A DNA stretch of 43,679 nucleotides from NCBI GenBank assembly GCA_012840395.1, contig DULL01000108.1, positions 1 through 43,679 of the forward strand, read 5' to 3'. This document shows positions 34,078-43,244 of this stretch, in pieces. How positions within the stretch are numbered: position 1 is the stretch's first letter; every line of letters starts with the position of its first letter. A model generated the notes under the pieces. The model saw nothing but the letters and a program-made list of their open reading frames with translations, was not told the DNA's origin and searched no databases. The stretch is from Clostridiaceae bacterium. GTDB taxonomy: Bacteria > Bacillota > Clostridia > Acetivibrionales > DULL01. Position numbers and translations under genes: made by a program.

Positions 34078-34753
34078 CACAAAAGTGTTGGTTATTGATG
34101 ATGATATAAACATTTGTGAGCTTATCAGATTATACCTTGAAAAAGAAGGCTATGAAGTATTAACTGTTTACAATGGTAATAAAGCCATAGAAGTTTTCTC
34201 AGATTTTGCGCCAAATATAGTTATTCTTGATATTATGCTCCCTGGTTCTGATGGCTGGCAGGTATGCAGAGAAATTAGAAAAATAAGCAACATACCAATT
34301 ATAATGCTTTCTGCAAAAGGAGAAATATTTGATAAAGTACTTGGCCTGGAGTTAGGTGCCGATGATTATATTGTAAAACCTTTTGAACCAAAGGAACTTG
34401 TGGCAAGAATTAAAGCAGTTTTAAGAAGGTATGAACATAAAGATGTCAATTCCCAGGAAGTAGTGTATCCCAATCTGGTGATTAATAAAACAAATTATAC
34501 CGTTAAACTAAATGGCAAGGAAATTGAAATGCCTCCAAAAGAACTTGAACTGTTATATTTTCTGGCTACTAACCCCAATAAGGTGTTTACAAGGGAACAA
34601 CTGCTTGACCAGGTATGGGGATTTGATTTTTATGGAGATTCAAGAACTGTTGATGTTCATATAAAAAGGCTTAGAGAGAAGCTTGATTCTCAGAATCAAT
34701 CATTTCAGTTGAAAACAGTATGGGGTGTTGGCTATAAATTTGAGGTGAAATAA
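34067..34753 (+). CDS. OmpR/PhoB-family response regulator
   Basis: A 228-residue two-component regulator. The receiver has the acidic pair IDDD, phosphorylation site Asp55 in VILDIMLPG, and the Lys in YIVKPFEPKEL; the C-terminal winged helix follows (about 130-228, PPKELELLYFLATNPNKVFTREQLLDQVWG). The gene begins inside the last bases of the CheW gene. An in-frame TTG at 34061 has better spacing from GGGGG (34050-34054), so the start may be six bases earlier. It ends one base into the ATG of the kinase gene, so the pair is translationally coupled. It probably activates htrA among other genes (inference from order). Confidence 0.94.
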   Translation: MHNNTKVLVIDDDINICELIRLYLEKEGYEVLTVYNGNKAIEVFSDFAPNIVILDIMLPGSDGWQVCREIRKISNIPIIMLSAKGEIFDKVLGLELGADDYIVKPFEPKELVARIKAVLRRYEHKDVNSQEVVYPNLVINKTNYTVKLNGKEIEMPPKELELLYFLATNPNKVFTREQLLDQVWGFDFYGDSRTVDVHIKRLREKLDSQNQSFQLKTVWGVGYKFEVK

Positions 34754-36270
34754 TGTTCAAAACCATTTTTAGCAAATTAGTAATTATTTTTATCAGCATT
34801 TTACTATTAGCATTCTTAATCGTAGGCATAATGCTGATAATTTTTCTCGATGATTTTATTACAGAACAAAAAGCCGCTTCTCTTGAACAAAGTGGAGACA
34901 TAGTAAGTAATTCATATGAAGTATATTTAGAAAACTATAATAATCTTATATCAAGATTATTAACAAGAAACATATTTCAAACCTCTCTGAAGCTCTACAG
35001 CAGATATACAAATTCATATATCTGGATAGTTTCCAAGGAAGGTTATATCTTGTTTTCAGAACCTGATATACCCCAGCAAATCAAGGAAAGTATGATGGAT
35101 ATTCAGGGTAATATTAAACTCCCTGATGAGAGGCAATATCAAAAAGCAATGTCCGGACAGAATAAAGTTATAAAAGAAATCGGTGATTTTTATGGTTTTT
35201 TCAGCAACAAAGCATTTAAAGATTTTGGAAACAAATGGCTGACAGTTCAGAATCCATATACATATACCCCTTCTTATAGTGACGAGAAAATTGTTTATGC
35301 GGTCTATTTGCATACACCCGTACCAGAAATACTTAAAGCCAGGGCGGAAGTTTTTAAATTCTTTTTAATTTCAGCTATTGTTGCAACTTTAGTATCGTTG
35401 GTATTGATATATTTTTTCTCCCAGAGAATAACCAAGCCTCTAAGGGAAATTAATAATACAGCAAGAAGCATAACACAGGGTAATTTTGGAGAAAGATTAG
35501 TAATAAAATCTACGGATGAAATAGGAGAACTGGGACGAAGTTTTAATCAAATGGCATCCTCTCTTGAAAACCTGGAGCAGATGAGAAAAGGTTTTATTGC
35601 CAATGTGTCACATGAGCTCAGAACACCAATGACTTCAATAAGAGGTTTTATAGAAGGTATATTGGATGGTACAATACCTGAAGAAAAACATGGTTATTAT
35701 CTGAATATTGTAAGAGAAGAGACAAACAGACTAAACAGGCTGGTAAATGATTTACTGGACCTTGCAAAAATGGAAGCAGGTGAAAAGAAACTAAATATTA
35801 GAATTTTTGATATAAATGAACTTATACGAATATCTATTATAAAAATGGAAAGATTTATTACTGAAAAGAAAATAGAAGTTTCTGCTAATTTTGAACAAGA
35901 AAACATGAAGGTACTTGCAGATCCTGATGCCATAGAAAGGGTATTAATAAATCTAATACATAACGCTATAAAATTTACTCCTGAGGAAGGAATGATTGTA
36001 GCCAGAACCTGGAGCGATAAAGAGAAGGTGTATGTTTCAATAGAAGATAGTGGAATGGGAATTGAAAAACAAGAAATTGATTTAATCTGGGAAAGATTTC
36101 ATAAATCAGACAGATCAAGAAGCCAGGATAAAACTGGTACTGGTCTTGGTCTTGCCATAGTAAAAAATATTATAAATGACCACAAAGAAACTATTTGGGT
36201 GGAAAGTGAACCTGGATATGGTTCAAAATTTATTTTTACACTTGAAAAGGCTAAAAATTCAAATAATTAA
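34753..36270 (+). CDS. Membrane sensor histidine kinase
   Basis: A 505-residue sensor kinase: membrane segment 1 (about 7-30), an extracytoplasmic region (about 31-196), membrane segment 2 (about 197-222), HAMP (about 223-275), HisKA with phosphoacceptor His287 in NVSHELRTPMTSIRG, and HATPase_c with NLIHNAIKFTPEEG, EDSGMGI and GTGLGLAIVK. The extracytoplasmic region resembles a PAS-like sensor, ligand unknown. Overlaps the regulator gene by one base (TAATG). The PhoR/ResE-like layout plus the following htrA suggest envelope sensing. Confidence 0.94.
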   Translation: MFKTIFSKLVIIFISILLLAFLIVGIMLIIFLDDFITEQKAASLEQSGDIVSNSYEVYLENYNNLISRLLTRNIFQTSLKLYSRYTNSYIWIVSKEGYILFSEPDIPQQIKESMMDIQGNIKLPDERQYQKAMSGQNKVIKEIGDFYGFFSNKAFKDFGNKWLTVQNPYTYTPSYSDEKIVYAVYLHTPVPEILKARAEVFKFFLISAIVATLVSLVLIYFFSQRITKPLREINNTARSITQGNFGERLVIKSTDEIGELGRSFNQMASSLENLEQMRKGFIANVSHELRTPMTSIRGFIEGILDGTIPEEKHGYYLNIVREETNRLNRLVNDLLDLAKMEAGEKKLNIRIFDINELIRISIIKMERFITEKKIEVSANFEQENMKVLADPDAIERVLINLIHNAIKFTPEEGMIVARTWSDKEKVYVSIEDSGMGIEKQEIDLIWERFHKSDRSRSQDKTGTGLGLAIVKNIINDHKETIWVESEPGYGSKFIFTLEKAKNSNN

Positions 36271-36304
36271 TGTTAACAAAATATTCATACTTTTTTCAAA
36301 ATGA

Positions 36305-36333
36305 TTGCTTAGAATAAAATCGTAAAATAAAAT
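36305..36333 (+). promoter_or_regulatory. Candidate promoter of htrA
   Basis: TTGCTT (36305-36310), a 17-base spacer and TAAAAT (36328-36333), 34 bases before the htrA start. No obvious terminator separates it from the kinase gene, so readthrough is also likely. Confidence 0.4.
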
Positions 36334-36367
36334 AGGAAAAGTAGATTGTAACAAGGAGGCGGTTGAT

Positions 36368-37744
36368 GTGAGTGAATGGAATATAGATGATAATAACCTA
36401 AATAATAACTATTCAAATAATTCAAATGATAGTAATAATTCAGATAACATATTTTCATATTCAAGTAATCCGTACCTAAGGGAAAGCGGCAGCGACAGAA
36501 TACCTGTATTTTATACCGAGAATTATTCTAAAGCAAAACAGAAGAAGAATAAAAGCAATATAGGACAGTTAATTCTGGTCGCAATATTGAGTTCAATACT
36601 TGGAGGATCTGTAGTATTTGCAGCTTTCCAATTCGTGGCACCTGCTATACAGCCGGCAATAAACGGTTATCTTGGAAATGTGCTGGGACAAAATGTTTAT
36701 GAAAGCAATAAAACACAGGCAGTTGATAATACTATAAGAAGATATGAGATTGAAAAAGTAGATTCTCCAGTAATTGCAATTGCTGAAGAAGTAAGTCCAT
36801 CCATAGTTGGAGTACGGACTACGACAACCATCCAAAATTTCTTCTATGGAACAATGACTGTCCCGGGAGAAGGGTCGGGTATAATACTGAGAAGCGACGG
36901 ATATATTTTGACCAATAATCATGTGATCGAAGCAGCTATGGCTGACAATATGTCCAACACTTTGGTAAGAGGTGCGAAGATAGAAGTATTCCTTCCGGGC
37001 AAAAAAGATACACCCTATGAAGCAAAGGTAGTAGGAAGGGATCCTAAAACTGATCTTGCAGTACTTAAAATAGAAGCAACAGGTTTGCCTGCCGCAACTT
37101 TTGGAGATTCAGATGAATTAAGGCCAGGGGAACTTGCTGTTGCCATTGGAAATCCTGGTGGCTTAGATTTTATGGGTTCGGTTACAGCAGGTGTTATCAG
37201 TGGTCTTAACCGGTCAATAAAGACCGAGGATGGCAAAGTCCTGACTCTGATACAGACAGATGCAGCCATTAATCCTGGTAATAGTGGGGGCGCCCTCGTT
37301 AATTCCAAAGGAGAGGTTATAGGAATTAATACTATAAAAATTGCTGCCAGTGGATACGAAGGATTAGGCTTTGCCATCCCTTCAAATACAGCTTTGGACA
37401 TTGCAAATAGTTTGATTGAGTACAAAAGAGTCAAAGGAAGACTGTATTTGGGAATATCTATTAATCCAAACTATAATGAAGTTTTTGCAAAAAGATATAA
37501 TCTTCCTGTAGGCCTGCTGGTAGTCCAGGTTGAACCAATGAGTGCCGCATACAAAGCAGGAATAAGGGAAAATGACATTATTACAAAGTTTAATAAAAAG
37601 AGTATGAAGACCTTTGATGAACTTGAAGCAGAAAAGGATAAATTAAAAGTCGGCGATGTGGTTGAAGTAGAGGTGTACAGAGACAGCGATAAAAAGACTT
37701 ATACATTTAATATTACAATGGAGGAAATGCCGGAAGTTGAATGA
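36368..37744 (+). CDS. HtrA/DegP-type membrane serine protease
   Basis: A 458-residue protease for quality control of extracytoplasmic proteins. The cytoplasmic N-terminus is an Asn/Ser/Asp-rich low-complexity tract (about 7-32) followed by a membrane segment (about 60-85), a trypsin-like domain with triad His185 (TNNHVI), Asp229 (KTDLAV) and Ser306 (GNSGGAL), and one C-terminal PDZ domain (about 355-450). GTG start at 36368 with AAGGAGG eight bases upstream; the ATG two bases earlier is out of frame. It ends with a strong terminator. Confidence 0.95.
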   Translation: MSEWNIDDNNLNNNYSNNSNDSNNSDNIFSYSSNPYLRESGSDRIPVFYTENYSKAKQKKNKSNIGQLILVAILSSILGGSVVFAAFQFVAPAIQPAINGYLGNVLGQNVYESNKTQAVDNTIRRYEIEKVDSPVIAIAEEVSPSIVGVRTTTTIQNFFYGTMTVPGEGSGIILRSDGYILTNNHVIEAAMADNMSNTLVRGAKIEVFLPGKKDTPYEAKVVGRDPKTDLAVLKIEATGLPAATFGDSDELRPGELAVAIGNPGGLDFMGSVTAGVISGLNRSIKTEDGKVLTLIQTDAAINPGNSGGALVNSKGEVIGINTIKIAASGYEGLGFAIPSNTALDIANSLIEYKRVKGRLYLGISINPNYNEVFAKRYNLPVGLLVVQVEPMSAAYKAGIRENDIITKFNKKSMKTFDELEAEKDKLKVGDVVEVEVYRDSDKKTYTFNITMEEMPEVE

Positions 37745-37780
37745 GATTGTATAACCGAGTATTCCCGGATAATTTCTAAT

Positions 37781-37820
37781 AGAGGGAGAGACAAATTATA
37801 GTCTCAATCCCTCTTTTCTT
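37781..37820 (+). terminator. Terminator after htrA
   Basis: AGAGGGA plus GAGAC on the left pair with GTCTC and TCCCTCT on the right (37781-37792, 37801-37814), with an AA bulge and TTTTCTT after. It is a strong Rho-independent terminator. Confidence 0.9.
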
Positions 37821-37986
37821 GTAAATTTTATTCAGTTTATTTATAAATATTTCCAGCCAATTTTTCTGCCATATAAATCTATTGATATTTATTAACCTGT
37901 ATGTTAGGTTATAAGTACGAATTCATGAACATTATTGTTTACCTTGCGGTTATAGCATGTTGTATAAAAGAGTATATAATGTTAGA

Positions 37987-38050
37987 AATAACATTAGAAT
38001 ACCATTAAAATAACATTAAAATACATTAGAATAACATTAGACATAACATT
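37987..38050. repeat. 11-bp tandem repeats upstream of glgA
   Basis: Five head-to-tail copies of AATAACATTAG-like units begin at 37987, 37998, 38009, 38020 and 38030 (one unit is 10 bp), with a partial sixth at 38041-38050. The array ends just before the glgA ribosome site. Intergenic 37745-38071 otherwise holds only the htrA terminator and A+T-rich DNA. Function unknown; an operator or a recent slippage product are both possible. Confidence 0.85.
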
Positions 38051-38071
38051 CATTGAGATGGGGGCTAGTTA

Positions 38072-39538
38072 ATGACTTATAATAAAAAATTAAAGATTCT
38101 TTTTGTTTCAGCTGAGGTTTCACCCTTTGCAAAAACTGGAGGTCTGGCGGATGTGGCTGGTTCACTTCCAAAAGCACTTGCTTTCAAAGGAAATGATGTA
38201 AGGGTAGTTATGCCAAGATATAAAAGTATAAAGGCAACTATGAATTATGTCACCGATTTTCCTGTACAAATGGGAGAGAGAAAAGATACATGCATAATTA
38301 GAGAAACAGAAGTTTTAGCCACAGGATCAGAAGGTATGACGAAATATCCGGTATATTTTGTAGATAATTATAATTATTATGATAAAGAAGGTATATACGG
38401 GCATTTTGATGATGGAGAAAGGTTTTTATTTTTATGCAAGGCTGTACTTGAGATGTTGCCTAGAATAAATTTCCAGCCGGATATTATTCACTGTAATGAC
38501 TGGCATACCGGTCCTGTATGTATGATGATTAAAGAACAATACAACAGGCAGCCTTTTTACAATGGAATTGCTACCGTTTTTACCATACACAATCTGGAAT
38601 ACCAGGGTAATTTCCCAGAAGATATACTCAAATTTACTAATCTGGGCAAAGAAGTGTTTACGCCAGATAAAGTAGAGTTTTATGGTATGTTTAGTTTTAT
38701 GAAAGCAGGCATTGTATATGCAGATATAATAAATACCGTGAGCGGGGTATATGCCAGAGAAATTCAGACTTCTGAGTACGGGGAAAGACTGGACGGGCTC
38801 CTTAGAAAAAGATCTGAAGACCTCTATGGCATTGTCAATGGTATAAGTTATGAAGAATTTAATCCTGAAACAGATAAAAGTATTATTAAAAATTATAATG
38901 TGGACAGTGTAGATTATAAAAAACAAAACAAATATGCACTTCAGAAGGAATTAGGACTGCCTGTGGGAGATATGCCTGTTGTTGGGCTGATTTCCCGTTT
39001 ATCCAGTCAAAAGGGATTAGATCTAATAATTAAAGAAATAGACCGTATTATGAGCCTGGATCTTCAATTTATTCTTCTGGGTAAAGGGGATGAGTATTAT
39101 CAGAATGCCTTTCGGGAAATTGAGAAAAAATATAAGGAAAAATTCAGAGCCCGGCTGGAATTAAACTTTCCTCTTGCTCAGAGAATATATGCCGGAAGTG
39201 ATATGTTCTTAATGCCATCCCGATTTGAACCCTGCGGACTTGGCCAATTGATTAGTTTAAGGTTCGGCACCATACCAATAGTACGGGCTACAGGCGGCCT
39301 TGCAGAAACCATTACCGATTACGATTCAGATAATGAAAAAGGCAATGGATTTTCTTTTAATGAATTCTCATCAGAACAGATGGTAAATACAATTGAAAGA
39401 GCGTTAAGCCTTTATACCGGAAATCCTGAGGAATGGAGCAGACTGGTAAAGAGGGCAATGTCTCATGATTTTTCATGGAAAAGTTCTGCAGAAAAATATA
39501 TGAAATTATATTATACTGCACTTGAAAAAGTTAATTGA
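38072..39538 (+). CDS. glgA: Glycogen synthase GlgA (GT5)
   Basis: GlgA transfers glucose from ADP-glucose to a growing alpha-1,4-glucan. The 488-residue GT-B enzyme has the N-terminal KTGGLADVAGSLPKAL, HCNDWHTG, FTIHNLEYQG and the C-terminal donor site SRFEPCGLGQLISLRFGTIPIVRATGGLAETI. Family length is normal (about 480). A GATGGGGG ribosome site lies upstream. It is alone, with a terminator on both sides; other glycogen genes are not in this window. Confidence 0.97.
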   Translation: MTYNKKLKILFVSAEVSPFAKTGGLADVAGSLPKALAFKGNDVRVVMPRYKSIKATMNYVTDFPVQMGERKDTCIIRETEVLATGSEGMTKYPVYFVDNYNYYDKEGIYGHFDDGERFLFLCKAVLEMLPRINFQPDIIHCNDWHTGPVCMMIKEQYNRQPFYNGIATVFTIHNLEYQGNFPEDILKFTNLGKEVFTPDKVEFYGMFSFMKAGIVYADIINTVSGVYAREIQTSEYGERLDGLLRKRSEDLYGIVNGISYEEFNPETDKSIIKNYNVDSVDYKKQNKYALQKELGLPVGDMPVVGLISRLSSQKGLDLIIKEIDRIMSLDLQFILLGKGDEYYQNAFREIEKKYKEKFRARLELNFPLAQRIYAGSDMFLMPSRFEPCGLGQLISLRFGTIPIVRATGGLAETITDYDSDNEKGNGFSFNEFSSEQMVNTIERALSLYTGNPEEWSRLVKRAMSHDFSWKSSAEKYMKLYYTALEKVN

Positions 39539-39550
39539 TGTCATGACATT

Positions 39551-39592
39551 AGAAGCGGAGGAAAGTTCTAATGCTTCCTCTGCTTCTTTTTC
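39551..39592 (+). terminator. Terminator after glgA
   Basis: AGAAGCGGAGGAA (39551-39563) pairs with TTCCTCTGCTTCT (39574-39587), followed by T's. Strong Rho-independent terminator. Confidence 0.85.
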
Positions 39593-39853
39593 TTGAATGT
39601 ATTCTTTGGTCAAAATTCAATATTGTTTGTTCATTGTAGGATTAAGTTTCCGTAATATATAATTTTTATGTAATTATATATGAAACCATCAAACAAGAAA
39701 AAATTAATAATGCATATTTAGGCAGGGCGTCAAGTTATTTCAGGTTTATTAAACAGGAATAAATTGGCGCAATTTAAATTTATAAAAATCATTCTAAATA
39801 AATCCTAGGAAAAAATAAGATAAATATGAATATACGAAAGTGAGAGAAATATC
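39593..39853. other. Gene-free A+T-rich stretch
   Basis: I see no gene, repeat array or clear promoter here; it separates the glgA terminator from the accessory region that follows. Confidence 0.5.
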
Positions 39854-40714
39854 TTGATCTGGGAGTATCTTAGAGAAGAAGAATTCGAAGAAGCAATAAG
39901 AATTTCAAAAAGTGTATGCGCTATGCCTGTAGGTTGCTTAGAGATGCATGGCCAACACCTGCCTGTAGGAACAGACATTTTGAAAGCATCATATATATTA
40001 AAAAAAGCTGCAGAAATTGAACCTGTGTGTGTCTTCCCTGACTATAAATTTGGAAATATACCGGGACACACTACTCATAAAGGTGGAGTGCGCCTTTCAC
40101 CGGAACTTGAAATGCAGCTTATGAAGGAACTATGTGCAGAAATTGCAAGGAACGGGTTTAAAAAAATACTTTTGGTTAATAGCCATGGTGGTAACAAAGC
40201 ATTCTTGACTTACTTCATCCGCAGCACCCAGTATGAAAAGAAGGATTATGTAGTTTTATCATATAATATTAAACTTACAACACCATACATGTTATTGGAC
40301 CTAATTGGAAAGTATGGCAGAGAATATTTATTTGAATTGACAGATGAAGATATAGAAATTTTGCGAGATTTCGTTGAAAAGAAGAAAGAATGTGGACATG
40401 CATGCTTCGGCGAGACTGCCCTTATGCTAGGAAGTTATCTGGAACTTGTACGCATGGACAGAATATATGCTCTTGATGGATTGTCGACGAATAAAATAAA
40501 ACATTTGGACGAGGTTGGACTAACTGAATCCACACGTTTTTGGGGAGTTAACTATCCTAATGCTTATCATGGTCATCCCCCTGAGGGATGCAACAAAAGA
40601 ATAGGGGATTGTTGCATCAGAATTGCATCTGAGCAGCTTGCCAGGGTACTTCGTGTAATGAAAGAGGATGATCAAATGCTCAAATGGAATGATGAATGGA
40701 ATAATAAGTGGTAA
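39854..40714 (+). CDS. Creatininase-family amidohydrolase
   Basis: A 286-residue metal-dependent enzyme of the creatininase family. The motifs GCLEMHGQHLPVGTDI, NSHGGNK and GHACFGETALML provide the usual Glu, His, Asp and Glu metal ligands, so catalysis looks intact. Family members act on creatinine, on formamide intermediates of flavin or cofactor synthesis, or as mycofactocin peptidases; the substrate here is not predictable. TTG start at 39854 with a weak GAGAGA ribosome site. The next reading frame is a fragment of an SGNH hydrolase, so the pair may once have formed a carbohydrate- or amide-degrading unit. Confidence 0.85.
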   Translation: MIWEYLREEEFEEAIRISKSVCAMPVGCLEMHGQHLPVGTDILKASYILKKAAEIEPVCVFPDYKFGNIPGHTTHKGGVRLSPELEMQLMKELCAEIARNGFKKILLVNSHGGNKAFLTYFIRSTQYEKKDYVVLSYNIKLTTPYMLLDLIGKYGREYLFELTDEDIEILRDFVEKKKECGHACFGETALMLGSYLELVRMDRIYALDGLSTNKIKHLDEVGLTESTRFWGVNYPNAYHGHPPEGCNKRIGDCCIRIASEQLARVLRVMKEDDQMLKWNDEWNNKW

Positions 40715-40727
40715 GGAGGCTGCCTAA

Positions 40728-40949
40728 ATGCCTGTAAAAGTTGATCTTTTGCGTCTGGAGAATGAAATAATTGAATTTAAAAAAAGGCCTGTTCAAAAAG
40801 GTAAAATTCTATTTTATGGAGATTCATATTTTACTCGTTGGAAACTTAAATATGGTAATACACCATTGGAAGAAGTAATACCGGTGCCGGTACGTTCCCT
40901 TTCAACTGGAAACCGTATGGAATGGCTGTATCTCAAGTTGCCGGGATGA
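40728..40949 (+). pseudogene. SGNH/GDSL hydrolase N-terminal fragment
   Basis: The first ~51 residues (to about 40880) resemble the start of an SGNH hydrolase: KGKILFYGDSYFTRW holds the catalytic GDS block with its nucleophile Ser. The remaining ~22 residues are a different reading of DNA that, in the other frame, encodes the N-terminal part of the downstream propeller protein. So the gene is cut at about 40880 and lacks the later blocks with the catalytic His and Asp. AAGGAGG precedes the ATG, so the fragment may still be translated. Confidence 0.7.
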
Positions 40950-43243
40950 AAGGCCAGTATACTGATGGTATAAAAGGAATTTCTATTGAAACTTTTGGCT
41001 TAGGTGAGGGCGGTGTACGCTCTTCAATGTTAAACACGGTTGAACCAGAAAAAAGATATGAAGCTTCAATAAAAGCACGTACGGATGTCGAAGGCTATAT
41101 ATTTAACCTTGAGTTTTGGGATGAAAACTTTGCTTATCTTGGTGGAAATTCAACTGTCATATCAGGTGATGCATGGACTGAATACAAAGTAAGAGCTCAA
41201 GCTCCTCAAGGGTCAGCATTCATGTCGATTTCATTGAGCTGTAGGCAGGATACCCATGGAAAGGCATACATTGACGAGGCTTCAATAGTTCCGGTTGTGA
41301 AAGATATTGGATCAAATACTCAGTTGTTAATTGATGACTATATTATCGAAAGTTCGAGCAATATAACCCGGACCTTCCATAAGGCACAAAAAATTCCTGG
41401 AGTTATTAAAGCAGAATATCCCTGGGAGGGAGGCAAGCCATATTTATACGGATCTGTACTGTATGATGAAGAAGAGCAGATCTACAAGATGTGGTATCAG
41501 GTGACCGGATACAGGGTATGCTATGCTACATCGGCAGACGGCATAAACTGGAATAAACCGCTTAACCTTGGCGTATACAAATATGGAGGTAGCACTGATA
41601 ATAACGTTGTTGGCATTTCAGGCAAGCTGGACGCTGAAGATAACGGCTGTATGCCATCGCCTACTGTAATAAAAGACATGAAGGAACCAGATCCAAATAA
41701 ACGCTACAAGATGATAGCTTTCAACGGCATTTCCACCCTTGCAGAGGGATGCTATGTGTTGTACACCTCACCTGACGGTATACTCTGGGACTATCAGGGG
41801 GAGATTATGTACGGGCTGGATGTGGTAACAGTAGCCTATGATGAGGTAAATTCCCAGTATATTGCCATGTTTAAGAATCCTGTGAATTCAAAGCGTACAC
41901 ACAGTATGGCGGTCAGCAATGATCTAATAAATTGGAATGAACCAGTGAGAATGTTTTCAGTGGCTACGCCCCTTGATTCTCTGGGAGTGCTGCGGGCGGA
42001 CAGCTACGGTGCGGGGCTTTACCCGTTGGGTGACTCTTATGTTGGGTTCGATTGGAGATTTCTAATCACCCAGGGAACAATGTACGGTATTAACGATGTG
42101 ATGCTAATGTTTTCCAGGGATCTTACTGAGGACTGGCAACGCCCATTTGCAGAGCCGATAATCCCCCTGGGCGAGGTTGGTGAATTCGACTCTCACCTTA
42201 TTTACACTGCATCCTACCCCATTCGCGTAGGGAATGAAACCTGGCTTTACTACGGCGGCTGGAACGGTGACCACGGCACTAGCAACAGAAGTTCTGAAAT
42301 AGGTATAGCAAAATGGAGATTAAACGGTTTTGCCTCTCTTGATTGTGGTTCAGAAGAAGGAGTTATTACAACGTCATTTCTTATTTTCAATGGTAGTACA
42401 CTGCATGTCAATGCAAAGGTTGAAAGTGGAGGCTATATAAAAGTTGAGCTTCTCGATGAGAATGATAATGTTATTCAAGGCTTTGAAAAAGACAGTTGTA
42501 CAGCTATTGAGGGTGATCAGGTTGATCATATTGTAAGGTGGGGCGGAAAAATCAATTTGATAAATCTTGAGGGACAGACCATAAAGATTAGATTCTACTG
42601 TAAAAACAGTGAGTTGTATTCCTTTGAATTTAAGGAAATGCAATATATACCTGATACTGTAGCAGTTGAGACAGATAAGGAAGCATTGACGGAAGAGCTC
42701 ATTAGAGGAAATAATGCAAATCTTGACAACGTAACTGAAGACCTTAACCTGATTACCAGCATACCTGGTGGAGCAGGCTGTACCATTAGCTGGACTTCCA
42801 GCAATGAAGCAGTTATTGCTCCTGATGGAAAGGTTACAAGGCTGGAATCAGGAGATGAAGTCGTAACATTAACAGCAACTATTACTAAAGGTTCTGCAAG
42901 TGATACTAAAGAATTTACTATTAATGTAAAACAGAAGGAAAAAGATTACATTCTTGAAATAGGGGATGAAAATACCGGTGGTGCAGGATATATCCGTACA
43001 ATCACCATAAGAGGAACCAAAGCCGATGATCTGACTGGAAAATACCTGGTTGTACAATTTACGGAAGGAACAGGTGTAAATGCAAATGTAACACTGATAA
43101 TGATGTCTGCATTAAGCCGTGAAGCCACAGTATCATACCAGGTTGAGGGAACAAGGGTTGAAGCCTGGCTCGCAAGCGGAATGCCTGATCTTTTAGGGGA
43201 AGACATGGGTGTTACAGTTTATGCTTACGTCAGCACAAACTGA
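40922..43243 (+). CDS. Multidomain beta-propeller glycosidase-like protein, N-terminally truncated
   Basis: A 773-residue frame. Order: carbohydrate-binding-like beta-sandwich (about 1-135), a five-bladed-propeller domain like those of GH32/GH43-type proteins (about 140-470; LLIDDYIIE, WEGGKPYLYGSVLYDEEEQIYKMWY), a second beta-sandwich (about 470-575), an atrophied bacterial Ig-like domain (about 585-670; SIPGGAGCTISWTSSNEAVI) and an uncharacterised C-terminal domain. No signal peptide exists. The frame remains open and reads as plausible sandwich sequence upstream of the ATG (TGAGTFPFNWKPYG) to about 40880, where it joins the SGNH fragment, so the native start and export signal are lost. Parts of 41950-42300 are richer in G+C than neighbours. 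Activity is unproven. Confidence 0.75.
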   Translation: MAVSQVAGMKGQYTDGIKGISIETFGLGEGGVRSSMLNTVEPEKRYEASIKARTDVEGYIFNLEFWDENFAYLGGNSTVISGDAWTEYKVRAQAPQGSAFMSISLSCRQDTHGKAYIDEASIVPVVKDIGSNTQLLIDDYIIESSSNITRTFHKAQKIPGVIKAEYPWEGGKPYLYGSVLYDEEEQIYKMWYQVTGYRVCYATSADGINWNKPLNLGVYKYGGSTDNNVVGISGKLDAEDNGCMPSPTVIKDMKEPDPNKRYKMIAFNGISTLAEGCYVLYTSPDGILWDYQGEIMYGLDVVTVAYDEVNSQYIAMFKNPVNSKRTHSMAVSNDLINWNEPVRMFSVATPLDSLGVLRADSYGAGLYPLGDSYVGFDWRFLITQGTMYGINDVMLMFSRDLTEDWQRPFAEPIIPLGEVGEFDSHLIYTASYPIRVGNETWLYYGGWNGDHGTSNRSSEIGIAKWRLNGFASLDCGSEEGVITTSFLIFNGSTLHVNAKVESGGYIKVELLDENDNVIQGFEKDSCTAIEGDQVDHIVRWGGKINLINLEGQTIKIRFYCKNSELYSFEFKEMQYIPDTVAVETDKEALTEELIRGNNANLDNVTEDLNLITSIPGGAGCTISWTSSNEAVIAPDGKVTRLESGDEVVTLTATITKGSASDTKEFTINVKQKEKDYILEIGDENTGGAGYIRTITIRGTKADDLTGKYLVVQFTEGTGVNANVTLIMMSALSREATVSYQVEGTRVEAWLASGMPDLLGEDMGVTVYAYVSTN

Positions 43244-43244
43244 T

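Noticed and set aside
37987-38050. CRISPR array
   Set aside because: Units are 11 bp and contiguous, without spacers, and no cas gene is present. No CRISPR was seen in the window.
42374-43206. Minus-strand frames opposite the propeller protein
   Set aside because: They are short shadows without ribosome sites or recognisable domains.
40728-43243. Programmed -1 frameshift joining the SGNH and propeller frames
   Set aside because: No slippery heptamer or downstream pseudoknot is visible in the overlap, and the joint lies upstream at about 40880 where two unrelated families meet.
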